Source of the DNA: an uncultured bacterium
GTDB lineage: Bacteria > Patescibacteriota > Minisyncoccia > UBA9983
Direction of reading: 5' to 3'
DNA length: 38,564 bases
NCBI GenBank assembly: GCA_913009575.1
Contig: CAJVWH010000005.1
Coordinates: forward strand, 1 to 38,564
Below the pieces are notes generated by a model. That model saw only the letters and a list, made by a program, of their open reading frames with translations. It was not told where the DNA came from and ran no database searches. Position numbers and translations under genes: made by a program. Shown in pieces: positions 17,724 to 27,037 of the stretch; the first letter of the stretch is position 1; each line of letters begins with the position of its first letter.

Positions 17724-19202
17724 ATGAGTCAAAGATTGATGATGATTTTTTTGGCTGGTTTTATTGGCGGGGTAATGCTCCGTTCTTTTGTAAATTTCGG
17801 TCGGGCGTTTGCCGGGCTTTTTATTTTACTCGGCATAATTTTTATGCTTGTTAGACTTGTTAGACACTCGGTGTCTAACACTAAGATTTTTTTGTATATT
17901 GCGATTTTTTTGATTGCGGCCGGCTTTGGTATGGCGCGTTATGAAATTAAAGATACCTCTCCGGATTTGAGCCGGTTTGAATCAGTAATCGGTCGCGGCG
18001 GACAAGTTGAGTTAGACGGACTTGTCGTTGATGAGCCGGACGAGCGGGAAAATTACACTCGGCTTGTTGTTGAGTCCCCGCCTAGCGGGGCAGGCGGGGC
18101 GAAAATTCTTATTTACGCCCAACATTATCCGGAGTTTAAATATGGCAACGAGATAAAAGTGTCCGGCGTTCTTAGGAGACCGAAAAATATGGATGATTCG
18201 TTTGACTGGCGGGCGTATCTGGCGAAAGATGATATTTATTATGAAATGTTTTATCCGAAAATCGGATTGACTGCAGACGGAAAAGGAAATTGGATTAAGC
18301 GCCAATTATTCGCATTCAAGGAAAAATATCTTGGCGCTTTGGCAAAAGTTATTCCCGAGCCCGAATCCGCTTTTATGGGCGGACTCACGGTGGGCGCAAA
18401 GCGGGCGATAGGGAAGAGTTTGTTGGAGGATTTCAGAAAGACGGGCATTATCCATATCGTCGTGCTGTCCGGATACAACATTTCACTTGTGGCGGACAGT
18501 ATTATGCGCGGCTTGAGTTTTCTTCCAGGAGTTTTCGGAATAAGTTTGGGCGTCTTGGGAATTATTCTTTTCGCCGTAATGACAGGCGCTTCCGCTACCG
18601 TGGTGCGCGCTTCACTAATGGCGTTGTTGGTTATTTTGGCGCGGGCGACGGGCAGGATTTACGAAATAACCTGGGCACTTTTTCTCACGGGCTTTTTTAT
18701 GGTTTTGCATAATCCGAAAATCTTGCGTTTTGACACGGGATTTCAGCTTTCTTTTTTAGCGACTTTCGCCCTTATCTGGCTCGCTCCGCACATTGAGAAA
18801 AAATTGCATTTCGTTCCGAAAAAATTCAAGTTTCGCGAAATCGCGTCCGCCACAATCTCCGCCCAGATTTTCGTCTTGCCCTTGCTTCTCTATAAGATGG
18901 GGATGTTTTCCGTTGTGAGCATCCCCGTCAATCTTTTGGTTTTGCTTTTTGTGCCGGTGACAATGCTTTTTGGTTTTCTCACCGGAATAATCGGAATGTT
19001 TTCCGCAATTTTAAGCGTTCCCTTCGGTTGGATTAGTTTTGTTTTTTTGCAGTATGAACTATGGATAGTGGAAGGTTTCGCCAAACTTCCATTTGCTTCG
19101 TTTAATGTCCCGCGCTTTCCCCTCGCGGCGATGCTGATTATGTACGCGATTTATGGGATAATTATTTATAAATTGAATGGAAAAAATAAAAAAGCAATTT
19201 AA
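17724..19202 (+). CDS. comEC: ComEC/Rec2 competence membrane domain protein
   Basis: GLTVGAKRAIGKSLLEDFRKTGIIHIVVLSGYNISLVADSI; polytopic membrane protein. Confidence 0.92.
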   Translation: MSQRLMMIFLAGFIGGVMLRSFVNFGRAFAGLFILLGIIFMLVRLVRHSVSNTKIFLYIAIFLIAAGFGMARYEIKDTSPDLSRFESVIGRGGQVELDGLVVDEPDERENYTRLVVESPPSGAGGAKILIYAQHYPEFKYGNEIKVSGVLRRPKNMDDSFDWRAYLAKDDIYYEMFYPKIGLTADGKGNWIKRQLFAFKEKYLGALAKVIPEPESAFMGGLTVGAKRAIGKSLLEDFRKTGIIHIVVLSGYNISLVADSIMRGLSFLPGVFGISLGVLGIILFAVMTGASATVVRASLMALLVILARATGRIYEITWALFLTGFFMVLHNPKILRFDTGFQLSFLATFALIWLAPHIEKKLHFVPKKFKFREIASATISAQIFVLPLLLYKMGMFSVVSIPVNLLVLLFVPVTMLFGFLTGIIGMFSAILSVPFGWISFVFLQYELWIVEGFAKLPFASFNVPRFPLAAMLIMYAIYGIIIYKLNGKNKKAI

Positions 19203-20034
19203 ATATTATTTTGTCGGTTTATTGTTTTTAATCACTATTTTTGTTTGGTACGCTGTTTGCGCAGAAACGCGGAGCGGGCTGACGGTCGCTTTTTTGGATG
19301 TCGGGCAAGGAGACGCTATTTTTATTGAATCGCCGAACGGCAACCAGCTTTTGCTTGACGCCGGTCCGAACGATAAAGTTCTGCGCGAGCTTTCAAAAAT
19401 AATGCCCTTTTACGACCGCTCCATTGATATGATAATTGAATCGCATCCGGATAAGGACCATATCGGAGGATTTGTTGAAGTGTTGAGAAGATATAATGTG
19501 GACTTGGCGATGGAGCCCGGAGTTCACTCCAAGAGCGCCGTTTACAGAGAATTGAATAATCTTATCGCCGAAAAAGGCATTAAGAAAATTTTAGCGAGGA
19601 GAGGAATGAGGGTGGATTTCGGCGATGGAGTTTATTTGAATATATTGTTTCCCGACAGAGATGTTTCAAACGTGGACACTAACACCGCTTCCATTGTCGC
19701 GAAACTCGTTTACGGAAAAACTTCCTTTTTGCTCACCGGCGATTCGCCCAAAGCGATAGAAAATTATCTTGTTTCAGTTGACGGAGAGAGTTTGAAAAGT
19801 GATGTGCTCAAAGTTGGGCATCATGGTTCAAAGACTTCCGCCTCAGAACTTTTTTTCGGGTATGTTTCTCCGCGATACGCGATAATTTCCGCCGGCGCGG
19901 GCAATCGTTACGGCCATCCACACAAGGAAACAATTGATTTGCTGGACCAATTTGAGATTCCGATTCTAAGTACTATCAACCTCGGCACCATTAAAATAAA
20001 AAGCGACGGCAAAGGGATAATGATTGCAAATTAA
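19177..20034 (+). CDS. ComEC-type MBL-fold hydrolase (C-terminal ComEC domain as separate ORF)
   Basis: VAFLDVGQGDAIFIESPNG; ESHPDKDHIGG; LLTGDSPKAIE; LKVGHHGSKTS; 26-bp overlap with upstream ORF in another frame. Confidence 0.92.
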   Translation: MEKIKKQFKYYFVGLLFLITIFVWYAVCAETRSGLTVAFLDVGQGDAIFIESPNGNQLLLDAGPNDKVLRELSKIMPFYDRSIDMIIESHPDKDHIGGFVEVLRRYNVDLAMEPGVHSKSAVYRELNNLIAEKGIKKILARRGMRVDFGDGVYLNILFPDRDVSNVDTNTASIVAKLVYGKTSFLLTGDSPKAIENYLVSVDGESLKSDVLKVGHHGSKTSASELFFGYVSPRYAIISAGAGNRYGHPHKETIDLLDQFEIPILSTINLGTIKIKSDGKGIMIAN

Positions 20035-20050
20035 GAGAAAATTTTTTAAT

Positions 20051-20539
20051 ATGGATATTATGAAGAAAGAACAAACTTTAATCATAATCAAGCCGGACGC
20101 CCTGCAGAGAAGTTTGATGGGTGAAATTATCAACCGCTTTGAGAGAAAGGGTTTGAAAATTGTGGGAATGAAGATGGTGCAGTTGGAAGACGTCCTGCTG
20201 GATGAGCACTACTGCCACCACAAAGGCAAGCCATTTTTTGAATCTCTGAAAAAATTTATGAAATCCGCGCCGGTTGTCGTTTTGGTTCTTTCGGGCATTA
20301 ACGCCGTGAAGGCCACCCGCTTGATTGTCGGCGCTACAAAAGGCTATGAGGCAGATGCCGGAACTATCCGGGGCGACCTTTCCATCAGCGGACAGGCGAA
20401 CATTGTCCACGCCTCCGACTCGTCTGAAAACGCCGAAGGGGAGATAAAAAGATTTTTCAAGCTGGATGAATTGTTTGAATACAAAAAAATTGATTATGAA
20501 TTTGTTTACGGGGAGGAGGAACGAGAGGAAAATTTTTAA
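20051..20539 (+). CDS. ndk: Nucleoside diphosphate kinase
   Basis: EQTLIIIKPDALQRSLMGEIINRFERKGLKIVGMKM; IRGDLSISGQANIVHASDS. Confidence 0.95.
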   Translation: MDIMKKEQTLIIIKPDALQRSLMGEIINRFERKGLKIVGMKMVQLEDVLLDEHYCHHKGKPFFESLKKFMKSAPVVVLVLSGINAVKATRLIVGATKGYEADAGTIRGDLSISGQANIVHASDSSENAEGEIKRFFKLDELFEYKKIDYEFVYGEEEREENF

Positions 20540-20540
20540 C

Positions 20541-20568
20541 TTGAAATATTGTATTTTTGGAATACAAT
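20541..20568 (+). promoter_or_regulatory. Candidate promoter of 6S-like RNA, overlapped by an 11-bp inverted repeat
   Basis: TTGAAA (20541-20546), 16-nt spacer, TACAAT (20563-20568); aatattgtatt/aatacaatatt inverted repeat 20545-20571. Confidence 0.6.
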
Positions 20569-20576
20569 ATTAAATA

Positions 20577-20702
20577 GGTTATTGGGGTATAACTTCCTAG
20601 ACTAAGTTATAACTCATGGGAGCCTTATATCCTGTTTCGCCTTGGCGGAGCTATGCGGGCACCCACCTGGCGTAACGCTGGGAGAGTTTATCCCCAATAA
20701 CC
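20577..20702 (+). ncRNA. ssrS: Structured small RNA, candidate short 6S RNA
   Basis: Closing stem ggttattgggg/ccccaataacc; inner stem tgggagcc/ggcaccca; 3'-side hairpin cctggcg-taa-cgctggg; promoter upstream and terminator downstream; no ORF. Confidence 0.6.
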
Positions 20703-20710
20703 GAAAGAGT

Positions 20711-20737
20711 GTCCGCTGAAAGGCGGCTTTTCTTTTT
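20711..20737 (+). terminator. Intrinsic terminator of 6S-like RNA
   Basis: ccgct-gaaa-ggcgg hairpin followed by cttttcttttt. Confidence 0.7.
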
Positions 20738-20766
20738 GCACAAGCCGCGCTATAATATTGTATACA

Positions 20767-21210
20767 ATGCTTTCCAAACAAAAGTTCCTGCTGTTTACGG
20801 TTTTACTGCTTATCTTGATTATCATTTTACACTCGTTGGCGCTTTATTTTTTTCTTTATTGGAGAATTTGGTGGTTTGACAATGTTCTTCATTTTTTGGG
20901 AGGTGCGTGGCTGGCATCTTCGCTTTTCTATTGGGTGTATTTTTCAAAAAAGATAAAAGGAGATGCTTTTCCGTTATTTTTTGTTTTGATTATGCTTGTG
21001 GGATTTTCCGCAATTGGCGGAATTCTTTGGGAGATTTGCGAATTTTTTTACGATCACTTGCTCGGAAGGAATATTGGTATGGCGCTGCAATTCGGAGTGG
21101 CGGATACCGTGACGGATTTGTTTTTTGATTTGCTCGGCGGACTGGTGTCCGGATTAATATTTATCAAAATGTTAGGAAAACATGAAGAACAAAAACGAAA
21201 ACAAAATTAA
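20767..21210 (+). CDS. Small integral membrane protein (DUF2238/YjdF-like)
   Basis: WWFDNVLHFLGGAWLASSLFYW...GGILWEICEFFYDHLLG...DTVTDLFFDLLGGLVSGLIF; ATG at 20767 preferred over TTG at 20758. Confidence 0.7.
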   Translation: MLSKQKFLLFTVLLLILIIILHSLALYFFLYWRIWWFDNVLHFLGGAWLASSLFYWVYFSKKIKGDAFPLFFVLIMLVGFSAIGGILWEICEFFYDHLLGRNIGMALQFGVADTVTDLFFDLLGGLVSGLIFIKMLGKHEEQKRKQN

Positions 21211-22594
21211 TGGAACTAAACTCACATTTTACGGAGGTGCGCAGGAGGTAACAGGTTCCAATTATCTTTTGGAAACAAAATCAAACGGACAGAAGACTAA
21301 AATTTTGATTGACTGCGGTCTTGTTCAGGGAACGAAAATAAGCGAGGATAAAAACGATGACCCTTTTTTATACGACCCTTCTTCCGTCAGCGGTCTTTTT
21401 ATCACTCACGCCCATCTTGACCACATAGGCAAAGTTCCGAAACTGGTAAAAGATGGTTTTAGGGGAAAAATTTTTTCAACTCCTCCCACTCGGGATTTTG
21501 CCAAACTGATGCTCGTTGACAGCTTGGGAATAATGGAAAAAGAGGCGAGAAGAGACAAGAAAAAAAGGACTATTTATTCGGAAAGTGATGTTGAAAGAGC
21601 CATGAGCCAGTGGGAAGTCCTTGACTATCATCAAGAATTAAGCCTGCCTGCAGCCGGCGGAGGCTTTAAAATAAATTTCAGGGAAGCGGGGCATATTATG
21701 GGTTCGGCAATGGTTGAGATTGAGAATAAAGGGAAAAAGATTCTTTTCACCGGTGATTTGGGAAATCCTCCCAACCCTCTTTTAAGGGATATGGAGAAAG
21801 TTACGGACATTGATTTTCTTGTTATTGAGAGTACTTACGGAGACCGCGAGCATGAAAAGTTAAGCGGCGCCAAACTTAAACTTGAAAGGACGATTGAAAA
21901 TACCGTGCGTAAAGACGGAGTGTTGATGATTCCCGCCTTTTCACTTGAGCGCACGCAAAAACTCCTTTTTCAGATAGACGACCTTGTTGAACATGGCCGT
22001 ATTCCGCGAGTGCCCATTTTTCTTGACAGTCCCTTGGCGATTAAGGCGACAAAAATTTATAAAAAATATCAGAGATATTACAATGAAAACGCCAAGGATA
22101 TAATCCGTTCGGGCGACGAACTCTTCCAATTTCCGGGACTTAAAATGACAATTGCCACGGAGGAGTCAAAAGCCATTAATAATGTTCCACCGCCGAAAAT
22201 CATCATTGCCGGCTCAGGGATGTCTAATGGCGGGAGAATTATTCATCACGAGCTTCGTTACCTGCCGGACCGTAAAAACACATTGCTTTTAATCGGCTAT
22301 CAGGCGGCCGGTTCTTTGGGGAGGATGCTGCAGGAGAGGATGAAGTCAGTGAGGATTTTGGGCGAAACCGTTTCTGTGAGGGCGCGCGTGGAAAATATTC
22401 GCGGTTATTCCGCCCATCCCGATATGAACCAACTTTTTGATTTTGTCCACAACACAGCCGACACAGTGAAGAAAGTCTTTGTCGTACAGGGAGAACCGAA
22501 ATCATCTTTATTTTTCACACAGCGTTTGCGCGATTATCTGGGGGTTAACGCGATGGTACCCAAAATTGGAGATTCTTTTGAACTTAATGTATAA
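21182..22594 (+). CDS. MBL-fold beta-CASP ribonuclease (CPSF/YSH1-like)
   Basis: GGAQEVTGSNYLLET; FITHAHLDHIGKVPKL; FTGDLGNPPNPLL; ESTYGDREHE; GYSAHPD. Confidence 0.93.
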   Translation: MKNKNENKINGTKLTFYGGAQEVTGSNYLLETKSNGQKTKILIDCGLVQGTKISEDKNDDPFLYDPSSVSGLFITHAHLDHIGKVPKLVKDGFRGKIFSTPPTRDFAKLMLVDSLGIMEKEARRDKKKRTIYSESDVERAMSQWEVLDYHQELSLPAAGGGFKINFREAGHIMGSAMVEIENKGKKILFTGDLGNPPNPLLRDMEKVTDIDFLVIESTYGDREHEKLSGAKLKLERTIENTVRKDGVLMIPAFSLERTQKLLFQIDDLVEHGRIPRVPIFLDSPLAIKATKIYKKYQRYYNENAKDIIRSGDELFQFPGLKMTIATEESKAINNVPPPKIIIAGSGMSNGGRIIHHELRYLPDRKNTLLLIGYQAAGSLGRMLQERMKSVRILGETVSVRARVENIRGYSAHPDMNQLFDFVHNTADTVKKVFVVQGEPKSSLFFTQRLRDYLGVNAMVPKIGDSFELNV

Positions 22595-22601
22595 TTAAAC
22601 C

Positions 22602-23174
22602 ATGAATACCCAACGGCACCCTCATCTTAAAATAAAATTGTGTGTTTCCGGCGCGGCGGAAACCGGGCATTGCGGTCCGAATGCCCTTGAGAAAGCGAAA
22701 GAGTTGGGCAGAGAAATAATAAAGCATGGTTGCGTTCTTGTTACGGGCGCGACTACCGGCTTTCCCTTTTGGTCCGCCATGGGCGCTAAGGAAATTGACG
22801 GAATTTCCATTGGACTTTCTCCGGCTTCTTCTGAAATTGAACATGTTGAAAAATACAAACTCCCATTGGAATATCTAGACTTGATTATTTTCACGGGTTT
22901 TGGCTATTCCGGGAGAAACTTGCTCCTCACACGTTCGGCGGATGCTATTCTTGTCGGTTGCGGAAGAATGGGCACGCTTAATGAATTCACTATTGCTTTT
23001 GAGGACGATAAGCCGATAGGAGTTTTGGAGGGTGATTGGGAGATGGACGAAACCATAAAAGAAGTTATAAAGAGAGCTCATCGCGGTTTGGGGAAAGTCG
23101 TTTTTGACACCGATCCCAAACGCCTGGTTGAAAAAGTGATTGAACTTGTCAACAAAGATAAAATTTCTCGCTAA
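22602..23174 (+). CDS. LOG/SLOG-family nucleotide-binding protein
   Basis: VSGAAETGHCGPNALEKAKELGREIIKHGCVLVTGATTGFPFWSAMGAKE; SADAILVGCGRMGTLNEFTIAFED. Confidence 0.8.
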   Translation: MNTQRHPHLKIKLCVSGAAETGHCGPNALEKAKELGREIIKHGCVLVTGATTGFPFWSAMGAKEIDGISIGLSPASSEIEHVEKYKLPLEYLDLIIFTGFGYSGRNLLLTRSADAILVGCGRMGTLNEFTIAFEDDKPIGVLEGDWEMDETIKEVIKRAHRGLGKVVFDTDPKRLVEKVIELVNKDKISR

Positions 23175-23176
23175 CA

Positions 23177-24349
23177 ATGCCAAAAATGTATCTAAAGGGA
23201 ATTGGGATGATGGTGGGAATGATGTTTGGGGCTGGTATCTTCGCTTTGCCCTTCGCTTTTTCCAAGGCGGGAATTTTTTGGGGCCTGATTAATTTTGTCG
23301 TCGCTTTTTCCATTCTCCTTCTTTTGCATTTTTTCTATGCCGAAGTTGCTTACTTCACCAGAGGGAAACACCGCTTCACCGGTTATGTGGAAATTTTTCT
23401 TGGAAAAAAGGCGAAGCATCTCGCTTTTTTGACAACCATCGGCTCCTATTACGGTTCCCTGCTTGTTTACGGACTACTCGGAGGCCTTTTTCTTTCAAAT
23501 TTTTTCAATAATGGCTCCTATAAAATTGATTTGTCCATTTTGTTTTTCATTCTTGCCGGATTTTTGGTGTTTTTAAATCTCTCCAAAATCGCAGAGATAA
23601 ATTTTTATCTGACTATCCCGCTTTTCGGCTTCATTGTTTTTTTGCTTTTCATCGCGGCGCCGGCCATAAAAGCGGAAAATTTTCTTATGAATTTCAATAT
23701 CGGTTTTAGTGGAGAATGGTTTCTCCCCTACGGAATATGGCTGTTTTCCTTAGCGGGGTTCGCCACTTTGCCGGAGGCGCGGGACATATTCGCGAAGGCA
23801 TCCATTAAAAGTTTTAAAAGGATGATTTTGTTAAGTTTGATTTTGTCGGCGATATTTTATTTTTTGTTCGTGATGGCCGTTTGGGGGGCGAGTAACAGTA
23901 ATACTTCTCCTGATGCGCTTTCCGGTATTGCAAATGTTCTCGGACCCAAGGCTTTTTTGGCAGGTTCTTTTATAGGATTGCTTGCCGTTTTTACTTCTTT
24001 TCTCGCTATGGCCACGGATATGAGGAATATTTTCAAGTATGATTACAAAATCCCAAAGTTTTGGGCGGGAATTCTGACAGTTTTTCCTCCCATAGGGCTG
24101 TTCCTTTTGGGGGCGGTTGATTTTACGGCGATTTTGTCAATTGTCGGCGCCTTGGGGCTTGGCACTTTTGGAATTTTTATTATATTTATGGCAAGGAGTT
24201 TAAGAAAGAGGATTAAGTCCGGCGACCCGGGCGATTTGCTCAAGCCGGATAACGGCGAATATTCCAAACCGCCCCGCTTTGTTGAAATTGCCGTCTTGTC
24301 CGGCATTATCGCCGGTTCCATTTATGAACTTTGGCAGATTTTCGTGTAA
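23177..24349 (+). CDS. Amino acid permease-like transporter
   Basis: GIGMMVGMMFGAGIFALPFAFSKAGIFWGL; about 10-11 TM segments. Confidence 0.8.
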   Translation: MPKMYLKGIGMMVGMMFGAGIFALPFAFSKAGIFWGLINFVVAFSILLLLHFFYAEVAYFTRGKHRFTGYVEIFLGKKAKHLAFLTTIGSYYGSLLVYGLLGGLFLSNFFNNGSYKIDLSILFFILAGFLVFLNLSKIAEINFYLTIPLFGFIVFLLFIAAPAIKAENFLMNFNIGFSGEWFLPYGIWLFSLAGFATLPEARDIFAKASIKSFKRMILLSLILSAIFYFLFVMAVWGASNSNTSPDALSGIANVLGPKAFLAGSFIGLLAVFTSFLAMATDMRNIFKYDYKIPKFWAGILTVFPPIGLFLLGAVDFTAILSIVGALGLGTFGIFIIFMARSLRKRIKSGDPGDLLKPDNGEYSKPPRFVEIAVLSGIIAGSIYELWQIFV

Positions 24350-24561
24350 ACACCACCTCTTTTTTTGTTTTTTGCCCCAAATGTATCACATTGTTTTATT
24401 TTTTGCGATATACCCGCGAAGAACATATAATTGTCAATAATAATATAATAAATATTGATACATTTTAATCAAAAGCGCAATTAAATAAATACATTTCAAA
24501 AAAATCAACGACCATTTGCGGATTATTTTAATGGAAGCAAAATTATTTTAATTTTTATATT

Positions 24562-25095
24562 ATGCCTTGTATCATTTATCAGACAGAGGGGATTGTTTTG
24601 GAGAAAAAAAATTTTGGCGAGGCGGATATGTCCCTTGTTGTGTTCACCGAGGATTTTGGGAAAATACGAGTGTTTGCCCAAGGGCTTCGCCATCTTAAAT
24701 CAAAGCTCCGTTATAATCTTGACTTGTTTTCTTTTTCGCGTTTCGGCCTGATGGCTCTTAAGGACGGTTGGCGGCTTATTGATGCCGAAGAAATTACGGA
24801 TAATCACGGAATATCTTCCATTTCCGAAAAACTCGCCCTGTTTTCACGCCTTTCCGGATTTTTGAACCGAATGATTCAAGGCGAAGAAAAAAACACTTAT
24901 TTATGGAGCGAATTAAATAATATTTTTAATATTTTGAGAAAGAAAAATTTAGCAAGAGAGGAAATAAAAGATTTGGAAATTTCATTTTTACTGAATATTT
25001 TACGAAATCTCGGGTATATTGGGAGAAAAGAGTACAATTCAAAAAAAACCGCCATCTTCGCAATCAATAAGGCAATAAAAGAAAGTATGTTGTAG
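24562..25095 (+). CDS. recO: DNA repair protein RecO (short form)
   Basis: IIYQTEGIVLEKKNFGEADMSLVVFTEDFGKIRVFAQGLRHLKSKLRYNLDLFSFSRFGL; lacks usual C-terminal Cys cluster. Confidence 0.85.
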   Translation: MPCIIYQTEGIVLEKKNFGEADMSLVVFTEDFGKIRVFAQGLRHLKSKLRYNLDLFSFSRFGLMALKDGWRLIDAEEITDNHGISSISEKLALFSRLSGFLNRMIQGEEKNTYLWSELNNIFNILRKKNLAREEIKDLEISFLLNILRNLGYIGRKEYNSKKTAIFAINKAIKESML

Positions 25096-25121
25096 ATATG
25101 CTATAATAAAAACGTAATATT

Positions 25122-27008
25122 ATGGAAAAAGATAATCTTGAGGAACTTAAAAAAAGGCTTTATAAAAAGGGAGAATCTTTTGAAGAGAGAGATAAAAGAA
25201 CAAGAATTTACGGCAGAAGAGAAAAAAAGGTTTCCACTTATTGGCAGCTGCCCTTGAAAAAAAAGAAGACTGTTTTTGCTCCGCTAAAAATGATTTTTAT
25301 ATTTGCCACAATTTTTTTTCTGCTTTCTGTGGGGATATTTTTTTATCTTTGGGGGAGAGGGGGAAATATTGTTTCCTCGCGCAATATCGGAATGGAAATT
25401 AGAGGCCCCGTTTATATTCAAAGCGGAGACGTGACTAATATTAATATTTTTATTGAAAACAGGAATAACAGTAACCTTGAGTTGGCTGATTTAGTGGTTG
25501 ATTTTTCACAAGGTTCTTTTTCACCTGATGGGCGTAAAATGAGTCATGAACGCTATTCCTTGGGAATGATAAAATCAGGAGAGTCAGTCAAAAAACCGAT
25601 AAGAGTTGTTTTTTTGGGAGACAAAGATGAAGAAAAAACCGTAAAAGTGTCTCTTGAATACAGATTGGCTGAATCAAACGCTATTTTTGCGAAAAACGGA
25701 GAATATACGGCAAAAATTTCCCGTCCGCCAATCGGAGTGTCCTTGTCAGTTCCCAAGGAGGTAAACGCAAGACAAAAATTTGAGATAGATGTTGGTGTTG
25801 TTTCAAATTCTGAAACAATTATCAAGAATTTGGCTTTGAAAATTGAATATCCCGGCGGTTTTAAATTTGACAGTGCAGTTCCGGCTGTAAGTAATAATGA
25901 TAATATTTGGCTGCTGGGAGATTTTAAGCCGTCTGAAGAAAGAAAAATTACAATAAAAGGAATTATTGATGGACAGGACTTGGAGGAAAGGGCGTTTCGG
26001 GTTCAGGCGGGAATAATTAAAGAAAATAACGAATTTGTTTCTTACGGTGCCTCTGCCGAAACCATTACTCTTAAAAAGCCGTTTCTTGATTTATCTTTAT
26101 TTATCAATGGCAAAAATTCATTCAACGATATCTCTTTCGCTGGAAATTCTTTGCGCGGCGAATTGGTGTGGAGAAATAATCTTTCCGTTCCGGTGCACAA
26201 CGCGACATTAAGGGTAAAAATTAAAGGTAAGGCGTTGAATGAAAAATCCATTTCCATAAGTAACGGATTTTATAGAACTTTTGACAAGAGCATAATATGG
26301 AATTCTTCAAGCTTGCCGCAATTGGATTTGATAGGTCCCGGAGAAACGGGCCGCGCTCAATTTAGTTTTTCAATTCTTGACCCCTTGCCGGTAAACGGAG
26401 TTAACGATAAAAATTTTACTATTGCTCTTAGCGGCAATATTGATGCAAGCGCCGTTTCAGGAACATTAGGTAATAGAAAAATTCACAGCGACGTGAAGAA
26501 AGAGATAAAAATCGGGTCACGATTGCAACTCGCAAGCATGGCATTGCATTATTCCGGAGTTTTTCAAAATGGTGGACCTATGCCTCCAAAGGTTGGGCAG
26601 GAAACAGCTTATACTATTGTATGGTCCTTGGGCAACGCGTCAAATGATTCTTCCAATGTAAGCGTCAGAGCAGCCCTTCCTTCTTATGTTCGCTGGTTGG
26701 GAAATATTTTACCAAAAGATGCAAATGTGCGATTTGACGATACTGCCGGGGAGGTTGTTTGGGAAGTTGGCGACATACTCGCTGGGACGGGAATTATCCG
26801 TCCGGCCAAAGAAGTTTCTTTCCAAATTAGCATTGCTCCGAGCGTCAACCAAGTGGGTTCTTCCGCGGTTCTGATTGGCGAAACAATGCTGGAGGGTCAT
26901 GATGATTTTATTGATAAAATTTTTCAAGGTAAAAAGCGGCCTTTAACGACTTTCCTGTCCGGCGATTCCAAATTTGGTAAAGGAGAAGACAGAATCAGCG
27001 GGCAGTAA
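25122..27008 (+). CDS. Single-pass membrane protein with extracellular Ig/CARDB-like repeats
   Basis: Charged N-terminus, TM MIFIFATIFFLLSVGIFFYLW, then beta-rich repeats. Confidence 0.6.
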   Translation: MEKDNLEELKKRLYKKGESFEERDKRTRIYGRREKKVSTYWQLPLKKKKTVFAPLKMIFIFATIFFLLSVGIFFYLWGRGGNIVSSRNIGMEIRGPVYIQSGDVTNINIFIENRNNSNLELADLVVDFSQGSFSPDGRKMSHERYSLGMIKSGESVKKPIRVVFLGDKDEEKTVKVSLEYRLAESNAIFAKNGEYTAKISRPPIGVSLSVPKEVNARQKFEIDVGVVSNSETIIKNLALKIEYPGGFKFDSAVPAVSNNDNIWLLGDFKPSEERKITIKGIIDGQDLEERAFRVQAGIIKENNEFVSYGASAETITLKKPFLDLSLFINGKNSFNDISFAGNSLRGELVWRNNLSVPVHNATLRVKIKGKALNEKSISISNGFYRTFDKSIIWNSSSLPQLDLIGPGETGRAQFSFSILDPLPVNGVNDKNFTIALSGNIDASAVSGTLGNRKIHSDVKKEIKIGSRLQLASMALHYSGVFQNGGPMPPKVGQETAYTIVWSLGNASNDSSNVSVRAALPSYVRWLGNILPKDANVRFDDTAGEVVWEVGDILAGTGIIRPAKEVSFQISIAPSVNQVGSSAVLIGETMLEGHDDFIDKIFQGKKRPLTTFLSGDSKFGKGEDRISGQ

Positions 27009-27037
27009 AAGGACACTCCGCGCGGCATTAAATATTT

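Noticed and set aside
24377-24470. aatgtatca ... tgatacatt inverted repeat in the permease-recO intergenic region
   Set aside because: Short arms, about 75 nt apart in very AT-rich DNA; likely chance.
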